DNA from: an uncultured Acetatifactor sp.
GTDB lineage: Bacteria; Bacillota; Clostridia; Lachnospirales; Lachnospiraceae
Reading direction: 5' to 3'
Length of the DNA stretch: 64,000 nucleotides
Assembly (NCBI GenBank): GCA_910585665.1
Contig: CAJUFI010000021.1
Coordinates: 1-64,000, forward strand
The notes under the pieces are model-generated. The model was not told the origin of the DNA. It saw only the letters and a list, made by a program, of their open reading frames with translations, and made no database searches. Position numbers and translations under genes: made by a program. Positions 33,704 to 42,541 of this stretch are shown here, piece after piece (position 1 is the stretch's first letter; every line of letters starts with the position of its first letter).

Positions 33704-34795
33704 ATGATCATTAAATCGATAGAGCTGGCAGATTACAGGAATTACGACAGTCTTTCCATGGAGTTCCACAGGGGGACCAATATCCTCTTCGGGGACAACG
33801 CCCAGGGGAAGACCAATATCCTGGAGGCCATTTTCGTGGCCGCCACCACCAAGTCCCACAGGGGCTCAAAGGATCGGGAAATCATAGGCTTCGACAAAGA
33901 GGAGGCCCATATCAGGACCTATCTGGAAAAGGACGGCGTGGAGACCAGGGTGGACATGCACCTGAGGAAGAGCAAGTCCAAGGGCATCGCCATCGACGGC
34001 CAGAAAATCAAGAAGGCGGCGGATTTGATGGGTCTGTGCAATGTGGTCTTTTTCTCGCCGGAGGATTTGGGGATCATCAAGAACGGCCCTGCGGAGCGGC
34101 GGCGGTTCGTGGACATGGAGCTCTGCCAGCTTGACAGCTTCTATCTTTACAATCTGAACCACTACAATAAGATAGTCAATCAGCGCAATAAGCTGTTGAA
34201 GGACATGTATCTGAATCCGGATCTGAGGGAGACTCTCAGCATCTGGGACATGCAGCTGGTATCTTTCGGCAACAAGATCATCGAGCGCAGAAAGCTGTTC
34301 GAGGAGCAGCTGAATGAAATCATTTATGGCATCCATAAGAAGCTGTCCGGCGATAAGGAGGAGCTTACGATCCATTATGAGCCTGACGTGAAGACGGAGG
34401 AGTTTGAGAAAAAACTGAAATACAATCAGGAGCGGGACATCAAGTCGAAGATGACTTCCGTTGGCCCTCACAGGGACGATTTCTCCTTTGTGGTGGGGGA
34501 TATCGACATCAGGAAGTTCGGCTCCCAGGGGCAGCAGCGCACGGCTGCCCTGTCCCTGAAGCTTTCGGAGATAGAGCTTGTGAAGAAATTAACAAAAGAT
34601 ACGCCGGTGCTTTTGCTGGACGATGTGCTCTCCGAGCTGGATTCCAACAGGCAGAATTACTTATTGAACAGCATTGGGGACATCCAGACGATCATCACCT
34701 GTACGGGTCTGGAGGAATTCGTCAATCACCGGTTTGAGATAGACAAGGTATATCGGGTGGCTGAGGGAACGGTCAGCTGCATGAATCAAGTCTGA
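33704..34795 (+). CDS. recF: DNA replication and repair protein RecF
   Basis: An SMC-like ATPase that helps load RecA at gapped DNA. 363 residues with Walker A FGDNAQGKTN, the signature region KFGSQGQQRTAALSLKL and Walker B PVLLLDDVLSELD. It is in the conserved dnaA-gyrA order. A shared transcript with the S4 gene and gyrB is likely given the short gaps. Confidence 0.97.
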   Translation: MIIKSIELADYRNYDSLSMEFHRGTNILFGDNAQGKTNILEAIFVAATTKSHRGSKDREIIGFDKEEAHIRTYLEKDGVETRVDMHLRKSKSKGIAIDGQKIKKAADLMGLCNVVFFSPEDLGIIKNGPAERRRFVDMELCQLDSFYLYNLNHYNKIVNQRNKLLKDMYLNPDLRETLSIWDMQLVSFGNKIIERRKLFEEQLNEIIYGIHKKLSGDKEELTIHYEPDVKTEEFEKKLKYNQERDIKSKMTSVGPHRDDFSFVVGDIDIRKFGSQGQQRTAALSLKLSEIELVKKLTKDTPVLLLDDVLSELDSNRQNYLLNSIGDIQTIITCTGLEEFVNHRFEIDKVYRVAEGTVSCMNQV

Positions 34796-34826
34796 AGCAT
34801 CAAGTTTGAAATTAGAAAGGGCATGT

Positions 34827-36908
34827 ATGAGCGAAGAGACAATCAGCAACATGGCGGTAGAACATGAATACGGGGCGGATCAGATCCAGATACTGGAAGG
34901 GCTGGAGGCGGTCAGGAAGCGTCCGGGGATGTACATCGGCACCACGGCCAGCAGGGGCCTGCACCATCTGGTATATGAGATCGTGGACAATGCGGTGGAC
35001 GAGGCATTGGCGGGATTCTGCGATATGATTGATGTGACCATCCATGAGGGCAATTCGGTGACGGTGGTGGACAATGGCCGGGGCATTCCCGTGGGAATCA
35101 ATCACAAGGCCGGCATCCCCGCGGTGGAAGTGGTGTTCACGATCCTACATGCGGGCGGGAAGTTCGGCGGCGGTGGATACAAGGTCTCCGGCGGCCTTCA
35201 CGGCGTGGGCGCTTCGGTGGTGAATGCCCTTTCGGAATGGCTGGAGGTGAAAATCTGTCAGGACGGGAAGGTGTACCAGCAGCGCTATGAGCGCGGCCAT
35301 GTCTGTTATCCCCTGAAGGAAATCGGCACCTGCGACCCGGACAAGACGGGGAGCACGGTCACCTTCCAGCCGGACAAGACCATCTTCACGGAGACCACGG
35401 TCTTTGACTTCGAGACGCTGAAAATCAGGCTCCGGGAAATGGCTTTCCTGACCAAAGGATTGCGGATCATCCTGCGGGACGAGCGGGCAGACCAGGAGGA
35501 GATCGGAAGCCATGAAATCGGCCAGATCAATGAGCTTCTGCAGCGGGCCCAGGCGGACAGGGAAGAGGAGGCATCCGGCGGGGAGGCCGCCCTGCGTCCT
35601 GTGGAGGAGAAGAAGAAAAAGGCGAAATACGCGGAATTCTGCTACGAGGGCGGCATCAAGGAGTTCGTGGCCTATCTGAACAAGAGCAAGACGTCGCTGT
35701 ATGAGAATATCCTTTATTTCGAGGGGCAGAAGAACAATGTGTATGTGGAGGTGTCCTTCCAGCACAATGATTCCTTCAATGAGAGCGTATTCAGCTTCGT
35801 GAACAATATCAATACGCCGGAGGGCGGCACCCATCTTCAGGGGTTCCGCAATTCCCTCACCAAGACCTTCAATGATTACGCCAGGAATGCCAAGCTGTTG
35901 AAGGACAGCGAGCCGAACCTGTCAGGAGAGGATATCCGGGAGGGGCTTACCGCCATCATCAGCGTGAAGATAGAGGATCCCCAGTTCGAGGGCCAGACCA
36001 AGCAGAAGCTGGGGAACAGCGAGGCCAGAGGGGCCGTGGACAGCATCGTCAGCGAGCAGCTGACCTATTTCCTGGAGCTGAACCCACAGGTGGCCAAGTC
36101 CATCTGCGAAAAGTCCATTTTGGCACAGCGCGCCAGGGAGGCGGCCAGGAAGGCCAGGGATCTGACCAGGAGGAAGACTGCCCTGGACGGCATGGCCCTG
36201 CCCGGAAAGCTGGCGGACTGCTCCGACAAGAATCCGAAGAACTGTGAAATCTATATCGTGGAGGGGGACTCCGCAGGGGGCAGCGCCAAGACGGCAAGAT
36301 CCCGGGCCACCCAGGCCATCCTTCCCCTGCGCGGGAAGATATTGAATGTGGAGAAGGCAAGGCTCGACAGGATATACGGCAACGCGGAAATCAGGGCCAT
36401 GATCACGGCCTTCGGAACGGGCATCCACGAGGATTTCGACATAACCAAGCTCAGGTATGACAAAATCATCCTGATGACGGATGCGGACGTGGACGGGGCA
36501 CATATCAGCACCTTGCTGCTGACCTTCATCTACCGGTTCATGCCGGATCTGATCAAGGAGGGGCATGTGTACCTGGCCAAGCCGCCTCTGTACAAGCTGG
36601 AAAAGAACAAGAAGATTTGGTACGCCTACAGCGATGAGGAGCTGGACGGCATCCTGCAGGAAGTGGGCAGGGACCAGAACAACAAGATACAGCGCTATAA
36701 GGGACTGGGGGAGATGGACGCGGAACAGCTCTGGGAGACCACCATGGATCCCGCCCGCCGTATCCTGCTGCGGGTGAAATATGACGAGGAGATGGAATCC
36801 GAGCTTGACCTTACCTTTACCACGCTGATGGGAGACAAGGTAGAACCGAGAAAGGAATTCATCGAGGAAAACGCGAAGTACGTGCAGAACCTGGATACTA
36901 TCGGATGA
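34827..36908 (+). CDS. gyrB: DNA gyrase subunit B, with insertion
   Basis: The ATPase subunit of gyrase, which introduces negative supercoils. It has the GHKL ATPase (VVDNGRGIPVG, GGLHGVGASVVNALS), the transducer, the TOPRIM domain (IVEGDSAGGSAK, LMTDADVDGAHI) and the C-terminal QRYKGLGEMDAEQLWETTM. At 693 residues it is roughly 50 longer than common GyrB. The extra, charged segment (35490-35630, ending KKKKAKY) lies before YEGGIKEFV in the transducer. The start at 34827 has AAAGGG upstream. Confidence 0.96.
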   Translation: MSEETISNMAVEHEYGADQIQILEGLEAVRKRPGMYIGTTASRGLHHLVYEIVDNAVDEALAGFCDMIDVTIHEGNSVTVVDNGRGIPVGINHKAGIPAVEVVFTILHAGGKFGGGGYKVSGGLHGVGASVVNALSEWLEVKICQDGKVYQQRYERGHVCYPLKEIGTCDPDKTGSTVTFQPDKTIFTETTVFDFETLKIRLREMAFLTKGLRIILRDERADQEEIGSHEIGQINELLQRAQADREEEASGGEAALRPVEEKKKKAKYAEFCYEGGIKEFVAYLNKSKTSLYENILYFEGQKNNVYVEVSFQHNDSFNESVFSFVNNINTPEGGTHLQGFRNSLTKTFNDYARNAKLLKDSEPNLSGEDIREGLTAIISVKIEDPQFEGQTKQKLGNSEARGAVDSIVSEQLTYFLELNPQVAKSICEKSILAQRAREAARKARDLTRRKTALDGMALPGKLADCSDKNPKNCEIYIVEGDSAGGSAKTARSRATQAILPLRGKILNVEKARLDRIYGNAEIRAMITAFGTGIHEDFDITKLRYDKIILMTDADVDGAHISTLLLTFIYRFMPDLIKEGHVYLAKPPLYKLEKNKKIWYAYSDEELDGILQEVGRDQNNKIQRYKGLGEMDAEQLWETTMDPARRILLRVKYDEEMESELDLTFTTLMGDKVEPRKEFIEENAKYVQNLDTIG

Positions 36909-36958
36909 CAGACACAGGCAGTTGACAAAATTTAGTACCCATTGCAGGGAGAGGAAAC

Positions 36959-39535
36959 ATGAAGGACGATATTTTTGATAATGTTCCGGAAATAGATAAG
37001 ATTCATGAGGTGGATCTGAAAGAGCGAATGGAGACGTTCTTTATTGACTATGCCATGAGCGTCATCGCTTCCCGGGCGCTGCCGGACGTAAGGGACGGAC
37101 TCAAACCGGTTCAGCGCCGCGTGCTCTATTCCATGATCGAACTGAACAACGGTCCCGATAAGCCCCACCGTAAGAGCGCCCGTATCGTAGGTGATACCAT
37201 GGGTAAATACCATCCCCATGGGGACAGTTCCATCTATGGCGCGCTGGTGAACATGGCCCAGGAATGGTCCACCAGGTATCCTTTGGTGGACGGACACGGG
37301 AATTTTGGCTCCATGGACGGGGACGGCGCTGCCGCCATGCGTTACACGGAGGCCAGGCTTTCGAAGATTTCCATGGAGCTTCTGGCGGACATCAACAAAG
37401 ATACCGTGGATTTCGACCCAAACTTCGACGATACGGAGAAAGAGCCCACAGTGCTGCCCAGCCGGTACCCCAACCTTCTGGTGAACGGCACCACAGGAAT
37501 CGCTGTGGGCATGGCTACCAATATACCGCCACATAATCTGCGGGAAGTCGTCAGCGCCATTGTCAAGATCATCGACAATAAGGTGGAGGAGAACAGGGAC
37601 ACGTCCATCGATGAGATCCTTCCCATCGTGAAAGCCCCGGATTTCCCCACGGGAGGGCTGATATTGGGCACCAGGGGCTGCAATGAGGCCTACCGGACGG
37701 GCCGCGGGAAAATCGTGGTGCGGGCGGTCACCGATATCGAGACCCTGCCAAACGGCAAGAGCCAGATCATCGCCACAGAGCTGCCCTATATGGTGAACAA
37801 GGCCAATCTGATCATCAAGATAGCGGAGCTGGTAAAGCTGAAGAAGATAGACGGCATCACGGATATCCGGGACGAGTCCAACAGAGAGGGCGTCAGGGTG
37901 GTGATTGAGCTGCGCAAGGATGTCAATGCCAATGTGATCCTGAACCAGCTGTACAAGCATACACAGCTTCAGGACACCTTCGGCGTGATTATGCTGGCGC
38001 TGGTGAACCAGCAGCCGAAGGTCATGAATCTTCTGGACATGCTGACCTATTATCTACAGCATCAGCAGGAAGTGGTCACCAGAAGGACGAAGTACGATTT
38101 GAACAAGGCCGAGGAGAGGGACCATATCGTACAGGGACTTCTGAAGGCTCTGGATTTCATAGACGAAGTGATATCCATCATCCGCGGCAGCCAGAACACC
38201 CAGATGGCCAAAGAAAGGCTGATGGAGCGATTCGAGCTTTCGGAAGCCCAGGCCCAGGCCATTGTGGAGATGCGGCTGCGCGCTCTCACCGGATTGGAAC
38301 GGGAGAAGATTGAGAATGAACATAAGGAGCTGCAGGAGAGGATTCAGGAGCTGAGAAAGATTCTGGCGGACGAGAAACTGCTGCTGGGGGTCATCAAGAA
38401 GGAAATCATGGAAATTTCCGACAAATACGGCGATGACAGGCGCAGCAAGATAGGCTATGACGAGGCAGATTTCTCCATGGAGGACCTGGTCACCCGGGAG
38501 AATACAGTAATCGCCCTGACGGATATGGGGTACATCAAGCGCATGACGGTGGACAACTTCAAAGCCCAGAACCGGGGCGGCAAGGGCATCAAGGGAATGC
38601 AGACCATCGAGGACGACTATATCGAGGATCTGCTGATGACCACCACCCATCACTATCTGTATTTCTTCACCAGCCTGGGAAGGGTGTACCGTCTGAAGAC
38701 ATACGAAATTCCGGAGGCAGGCAGGACGGCCAGAGGGACTGCCATCGTGAACCTCTTACAGCTGGTGCCGGAGGAGAAGATAACGGCCATGATTCCCATT
38801 GAGGAATCCGAGAGAGGGCGGAATCTTTTCATGGTGACCAAAAAGGGCATCGTAAAGAAGACTTCCATGGAGGAATTCTCCAACATCCGAAAGAAGGGGC
38901 TGACGGCGATTCTTTTGAAGGACGACGACGAGCTGATAGAGGTGAAGAGCACGGACAAGGACAGCGAGATTTTCCTTGTGACGAAGCTGGGCATGTGCAT
39001 CCGGTTCCGGGAGACGGATCTGCGGGCCACGGGCAGAAGCTCCATGGGCGTGATCGGCATGAACCTTTCCGACGGGGATGAGGTCGTCGGCATGCAGCTG
39101 CAGAGCCAGGGGGACTCCCTTTTGATCGTGTCCGAGAACGGAATGGGAAAACGTACATTCATAGACGAATTTACGGTACAGAACCGGGGCGGCAAGGGCG
39201 TGAAGTGCTATAAGATCACGGAGAAGACCGGAAATGTGGTGGGCATCAAGGCTGTCAGCGATGAGAACGAGATCATGATGATCACTACGGAGGGAATCAT
39301 TATCCAGCTGAGGATGCAGGATGTGTCCACTCTGAGCCGAATCACTTCCGGCGTGAAGCTGATGGATCTGGAGGAGGGCGTCAAGATAGCGAAAGTCGCC
39401 AAAGTCAGGGAAAAGATTGCAGACGGTGACGAGGAATCCGAGAACGGGGAAGAGGCCGTGACGGATACGGAGATTCCGGAAGAGGCGGAAGCCCCGGAGG
39501 AGTCAGGCATCCCCGGAGAGGATACGGAGGAGTAG
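36959..39535 (+). CDS. gyrA: DNA gyrase subunit A
   Basis: The breakage-reunion subunit: an N-terminal winged-helix domain with the catalytic Tyr (AAMRYTEARL), a coiled-coil tower, and a C-terminal pinwheel with GyrA-box-like QNRGGKGIKG. The quinolone-determining segment reads HPHGDSSIYGALV; the position equal to E. coli Asp87 is Gly. The last ~40 residues are very acidic (EEAEAPEESGIPGEDTEE). It starts 50 bases after gyrB with GGGAGAGG upstream. Confidence 0.97.
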   Translation: MKDDIFDNVPEIDKIHEVDLKERMETFFIDYAMSVIASRALPDVRDGLKPVQRRVLYSMIELNNGPDKPHRKSARIVGDTMGKYHPHGDSSIYGALVNMAQEWSTRYPLVDGHGNFGSMDGDGAAAMRYTEARLSKISMELLADINKDTVDFDPNFDDTEKEPTVLPSRYPNLLVNGTTGIAVGMATNIPPHNLREVVSAIVKIIDNKVEENRDTSIDEILPIVKAPDFPTGGLILGTRGCNEAYRTGRGKIVVRAVTDIETLPNGKSQIIATELPYMVNKANLIIKIAELVKLKKIDGITDIRDESNREGVRVVIELRKDVNANVILNQLYKHTQLQDTFGVIMLALVNQQPKVMNLLDMLTYYLQHQQEVVTRRTKYDLNKAEERDHIVQGLLKALDFIDEVISIIRGSQNTQMAKERLMERFELSEAQAQAIVEMRLRALTGLEREKIENEHKELQERIQELRKILADEKLLLGVIKKEIMEISDKYGDDRRSKIGYDEADFSMEDLVTRENTVIALTDMGYIKRMTVDNFKAQNRGGKGIKGMQTIEDDYIEDLLMTTTHHYLYFFTSLGRVYRLKTYEIPEAGRTARGTAIVNLLQLVPEEKITAMIPIEESERGRNLFMVTKKGIVKKTSMEEFSNIRKKGLTAILLKDDDELIEVKSTDKDSEIFLVTKLGMCIRFRETDLRATGRSSMGVIGMNLSDGDEVVGMQLQSQGDSLLIVSENGMGKRTFIDEFTVQNRGGKGVKCYKITEKTGNVVGIKAVSDENEIMMITTEGIIIQLRMQDVSTLSRITSGVKLMDLEEGVKIAKVAKVREKIADGDEESENGEEAVTDTEIPEEAEAPEESGIPGEDTEE

Positions 39536-39718
39536 CGCCGGAGTTTTTATGGGTTTCTGAAAAAAATTCTGTATAGAGTGGAATTTATATTGATTTCATG
39601 GTAAAATGGCCTTGTGTAAAGATTCTGAGCTGTTTGCCAGAAAAAGAATGACAGCCATTCGGGGCAGGAAAACTGTCCTGGATGGCTTGTGTCGGATAAA
39701 AAGGAGGGTATTTCAAGT

Positions 39719-40738
39719 ATGGAAGAAATCATGAAAGATGCCGCGGAAGTGAAAGCCGAAGCGGCGGAAGAGGGAAAGGGAGAAATCAAAGAGGCAGCGG
39801 CGGAAAAGCCGGCGGCGGAGATTGGCACCACTGAGACCATGGAGGACTACAGCAAGGAGCTGGAAGCGTCCTTCCGCACCATAAAGGAGGGGGATGTGCT
39901 CTCCGGTTCCGTGATCGACGTGAATGAAGAAGGCGTCACGCTGGATTTGAATTATTATGCTTCCGGCGTCATCAAGGCTGCCGACATGAGCAAGGATCCG
40001 TCTTTCTCCATTTTGGCGGATGTGCATGTGGGTGATGTGGTCGAGGCCGTGGTGGTGAAGAAGGATGACGGCGCAGGCAACATCCAGCTTTCCAGGGTAG
40101 AGGCGGCGGACGTGCTGGGCTGGGACAAGGTGCAGAAATATCTCGACGAGAAGACCGTCCTGACCGTCAAGGTGGCGGAAGTGGTGAACAAGGGCGTGGT
40201 GGCCTTCCTGGAGGGAATCAGGGGCTTCATACCCGCTTCCCATCTGGCTCTGAGCTATGTGGAGGATCTGAATACCTTCACGGGCAAGGAACTGGAGGTT
40301 CATGTGATCACGGTGGAGAAAGAGAAGAAGAAGCTTGTGCTCTCCGCCAGGGAAGTCCTGAAAGAGAAGGAAGCGGAGAAACTGAACCACAAGATAGCCA
40401 TGGTGGTGCCCGGCAGCGTCATGGAAGGGAAAGTGGAAAGCATCATGCCTTACGGCGCTTTCGTAGACCTGGGCGACGGGCTGAGCGGACTGGTGCATGT
40501 GTCCCAGATCAGCCAGAAGAGGATCAAGACGCCTTCGGAAGTGCTGAAGGAAGGGGACACCGTCAAGGTGAAGGTGCTGAACACCAACAATAACAAGATA
40601 AGCCTCAGCATCAAGGCAGTGGCGGACACCGCGGAAGCCGAGACCGTTGTGGAGGACAAGCTGGCGGCCAAGTACAGCTCCAAAGAGTCCATCGGCACTT
40701 CCCTTGGGGATCTGCTGAAGGGAATCAAGCTTTCCTAA
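39719..40738 (+). CDS. S1 RNA-binding domain protein (RpsA-like)
   Basis: A 339-residue cytosolic protein with an acidic, Ala/Glu-rich leader (about 45 residues), then three S1 domains: about 60-125 (GDVLSGSVIDVNEEGVTLDL), 145-215 (EVVNKGVVAFLEGIRGFIPASHL) and 235-305 (GSVMEGKVESIMPYGAFVDLGDG). It is shorter than true ribosomal protein S1 and matches the three-to-four-domain proteins of Firmicutes that bind mRNA or ribosomes. The start at 39719 has AAGGAGGG upstream. Confidence 0.9.
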   Translation: MEEIMKDAAEVKAEAAEEGKGEIKEAAAEKPAAEIGTTETMEDYSKELEASFRTIKEGDVLSGSVIDVNEEGVTLDLNYYASGVIKAADMSKDPSFSILADVHVGDVVEAVVVKKDDGAGNIQLSRVEAADVLGWDKVQKYLDEKTVLTVKVAEVVNKGVVAFLEGIRGFIPASHLALSYVEDLNTFTGKELEVHVITVEKEKKKLVLSAREVLKEKEAEKLNHKIAMVVPGSVMEGKVESIMPYGAFVDLGDGLSGLVHVSQISQKRIKTPSEVLKEGDTVKVKVLNTNNNKISLSIKAVADTAEAETVVEDKLAAKYSSKESIGTSLGDLLKGIKLS

Positions 40739-40758
40739 GTTTTGAACAAACATCATAA

Positions 40759-40858
40759 GGAATTGTCTACAAATAACTGATGCAAGTTTATAGCCGTTTT
40801 CGTTGTATTTCTGGGCTTTCTCCTAAACAAGTTGCATCAGTTATTTTCCGACAATTCC
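40759..40858 (+). mobile_element. Miniature element family 1, copy 5 (subfamily B)
   Basis: 100 bp, ends GGAATTGTC/GACAATTCC, TAA on both sides (40756-40758, 40859-40861). It belongs to the same subfamily as copy 2 (GATGC.AG...GCATC). It is inserted 18 bases after the S1-protein stop, between that gene and its terminator. Confidence 0.9.
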
Positions 40859-40868
40859 TAAATAAGCA

Positions 40869-40906
40869 TAGAAAGGGCGGCTTGATGAATTAGCCGCCCT
40901 TTTCTA
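40869..40906 (+). terminator. Terminator after the S1-domain gene
   Basis: AGAAAGGGCGGC / GCCGCCCTTTTCT forms a strong GC-rich stem ending in a T-rich tract. The mobile element lies between it and the gene it serves. Confidence 0.8.
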
Positions 40907-41247
40907 TGATCAGCATTCTTTTATCTGCCGGATTCTGCTTTTCGAACCTATCCTCATATGAAAATGAACATGTTAGCCTATATTTTGAACCAGGTATGGT
41001 TAAATCTATCTGAAAGAGTTAATTTATGTATTTTTCTATTTAAATTCAAGTAAATTACTATTGTTTTCAAGTGATATTAATGATGTTATAGAAGAAAGAT
41101 ATTTATCGGTATGAGACATTTATCTGAAACATCACGGGATGCCTATTTCTATTCATCGAAAAAGATACTTGAACATGACTTTGTCCTCTCTATGATAAAA
41201 AAATAACTTTAAACTTGTTTCTGTATGGCAGACAGAGGAGTGATAGC
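40907..41247. other. AT-rich gene-free spacer
   Basis: About 340 bases rich in A and T, with no gene, repeat or RNA recognised. It marks the boundary between the replication genes and the carbohydrate locus and presumably holds the acetyltransferase promoter. Confidence 0.5.
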
Positions 41248-42444
41248 ATGATAATCAGAAAAATCCGGGAAGAAGAATATAGAAGAACCCAGGAGGTATT
41301 CGGAATCGCGTTTGAGATACAGATAGCAAAAGAACAGCTCTCGGACGAAAAATGGAAACAAATCAGAGAGAATCCGAAAAGCCGCCAGGAGCGCTATTAT
41401 AAAGAACGGTGGGCGGCATTTGATGATGACGGTCGGATGATGGGATTTCTGATCGGTTTCCCTGCCACGATACGCTTTGACGGAAATGAGGTGGTCTGCA
41501 CCTGTATCGGCGGGGTATCCAGCCTGCCGCAGTACAGGGGAAAGGGCGTCATCGCCGGCTGTTTCAGGAAGCATTTGGAAGACAGTTACCAGAAAGGATA
41601 TGCCTTTTCTTATCTCTACCCGTTCAGCACCGTATTCTATCGACAGTTCGGCTATGAGCTGTGCAGTGAGACTGTGGACTGGGAATTTGATATACGGACA
41701 GTTCCTTATTTTCCGGAGGCAAAAGGCGCCGCCTGTCTGAACGAGCGCTCTTCCGAAAAGGAAGCAGTCATGCAGGTATATGCCGATTATATGAAAGAAT
41801 ACAATCTGTCTTTTGTCAGGGAGGAATATGACTGGATAAAAGTCATTCACGATGATCCTGCGGTTGAAAACGCCTTTACCTATGTCTGGAAGAATCAGGA
41901 AGGAAGACCTAAGGGTGTTTTGTGTTATCATAAGGAGTATTCGGACAAGCATCCCGGTGGTCTTATGCAGATGGAAGCTTTTTACTTTTCGGATGAGGAA
42001 GGCCTGAAAGGGCTGTTCAATCATATCAGAGCTTACAGGAGCCATTTCCAGAGTGTAAGGCTGTCTGTCCCGAAACAAGTGGCGCTGCAGAGGATTCTTC
42101 CGGAAGTCAGCGGAAATGCTTTTGGCAGAAAGATTGTCTTTCACGGAATGGGCCGAGTCATCCATGCGGAAAATGCGCTCCGCATGGCAAGATACAGAGG
42201 CAGCGGCACAGTTTCCGTGAAGCTGAATGACGAATACATCAGGGAAAACAACAGAGTCTTCAAGGTGACTTTCGAAGACGGCAGATGCATTGCCCTGGAA
42301 GAAGGGACAGACTGGGACGTGGAACTGGATATCGGAACTTTCTCCAGATGCCTGCTGGGATGCTGTGACGAAAATGAATATGAAAAGGAGGAAGTCAGGA
42401 AGATATTTTATGGGAAGAAAACTTTCATATGTGACGGTTTTTAG
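41248..42444 (+). CDS. Eis-like GNAT N-acetyltransferase
   Basis: 398 residues with the three-part Eis layout: an N-terminal GNAT domain with the acetyl-CoA loop (SSLPQYRGKGVIAGCF) and a YRQFGYE motif, a second GNAT-like half, and a C-terminal SCP2-like sterol-carrier fold. The protein ends with a free carboxylate at Phe, as catalysis in Eis proteins requires. It acetylates amines such as aminoglycosides or polyamines; the natural substrate is unknown. The start at 41248 fits GAGGAG upstream. It reads into the carbohydrate locus, but a separate promoter follows. Confidence 0.85.
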   Translation: MIIRKIREEEYRRTQEVFGIAFEIQIAKEQLSDEKWKQIRENPKSRQERYYKERWAAFDDDGRMMGFLIGFPATIRFDGNEVVCTCIGGVSSLPQYRGKGVIAGCFRKHLEDSYQKGYAFSYLYPFSTVFYRQFGYELCSETVDWEFDIRTVPYFPEAKGAACLNERSSEKEAVMQVYADYMKEYNLSFVREEYDWIKVIHDDPAVENAFTYVWKNQEGRPKGVLCYHKEYSDKHPGGLMQMEAFYFSDEEGLKGLFNHIRAYRSHFQSVRLSVPKQVALQRILPEVSGNAFGRKIVFHGMGRVIHAENALRMARYRGSGTVSVKLNDEYIRENNRVFKVTFEDGRCIALEEGTDWDVELDIGTFSRCLLGCCDENEYEKEEVRKIFYGKKTFICDGF

Positions 42445-42461
42445 ACGGCAAGCAGGGATGT

Positions 42462-42491
42462 TTGGCAAGTTTTAGCAATTATCAGTATAAA
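42462..42491 (+). promoter_or_regulatory. Possible promoter of the carbohydrate locus
   Basis: TTGGCA (42462-42467), 18 bases, TATAAA (42486-42491), about 50 bases before the solute-binding protein gene. No clear LacI-type palindrome was seen near it by eye. Confidence 0.4.
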
Positions 42492-42541
42492 TAATAGGGG
42501 AATTTGTAAAAAGCATGTTTAACAAAAAAGGAGGAGAAGAA

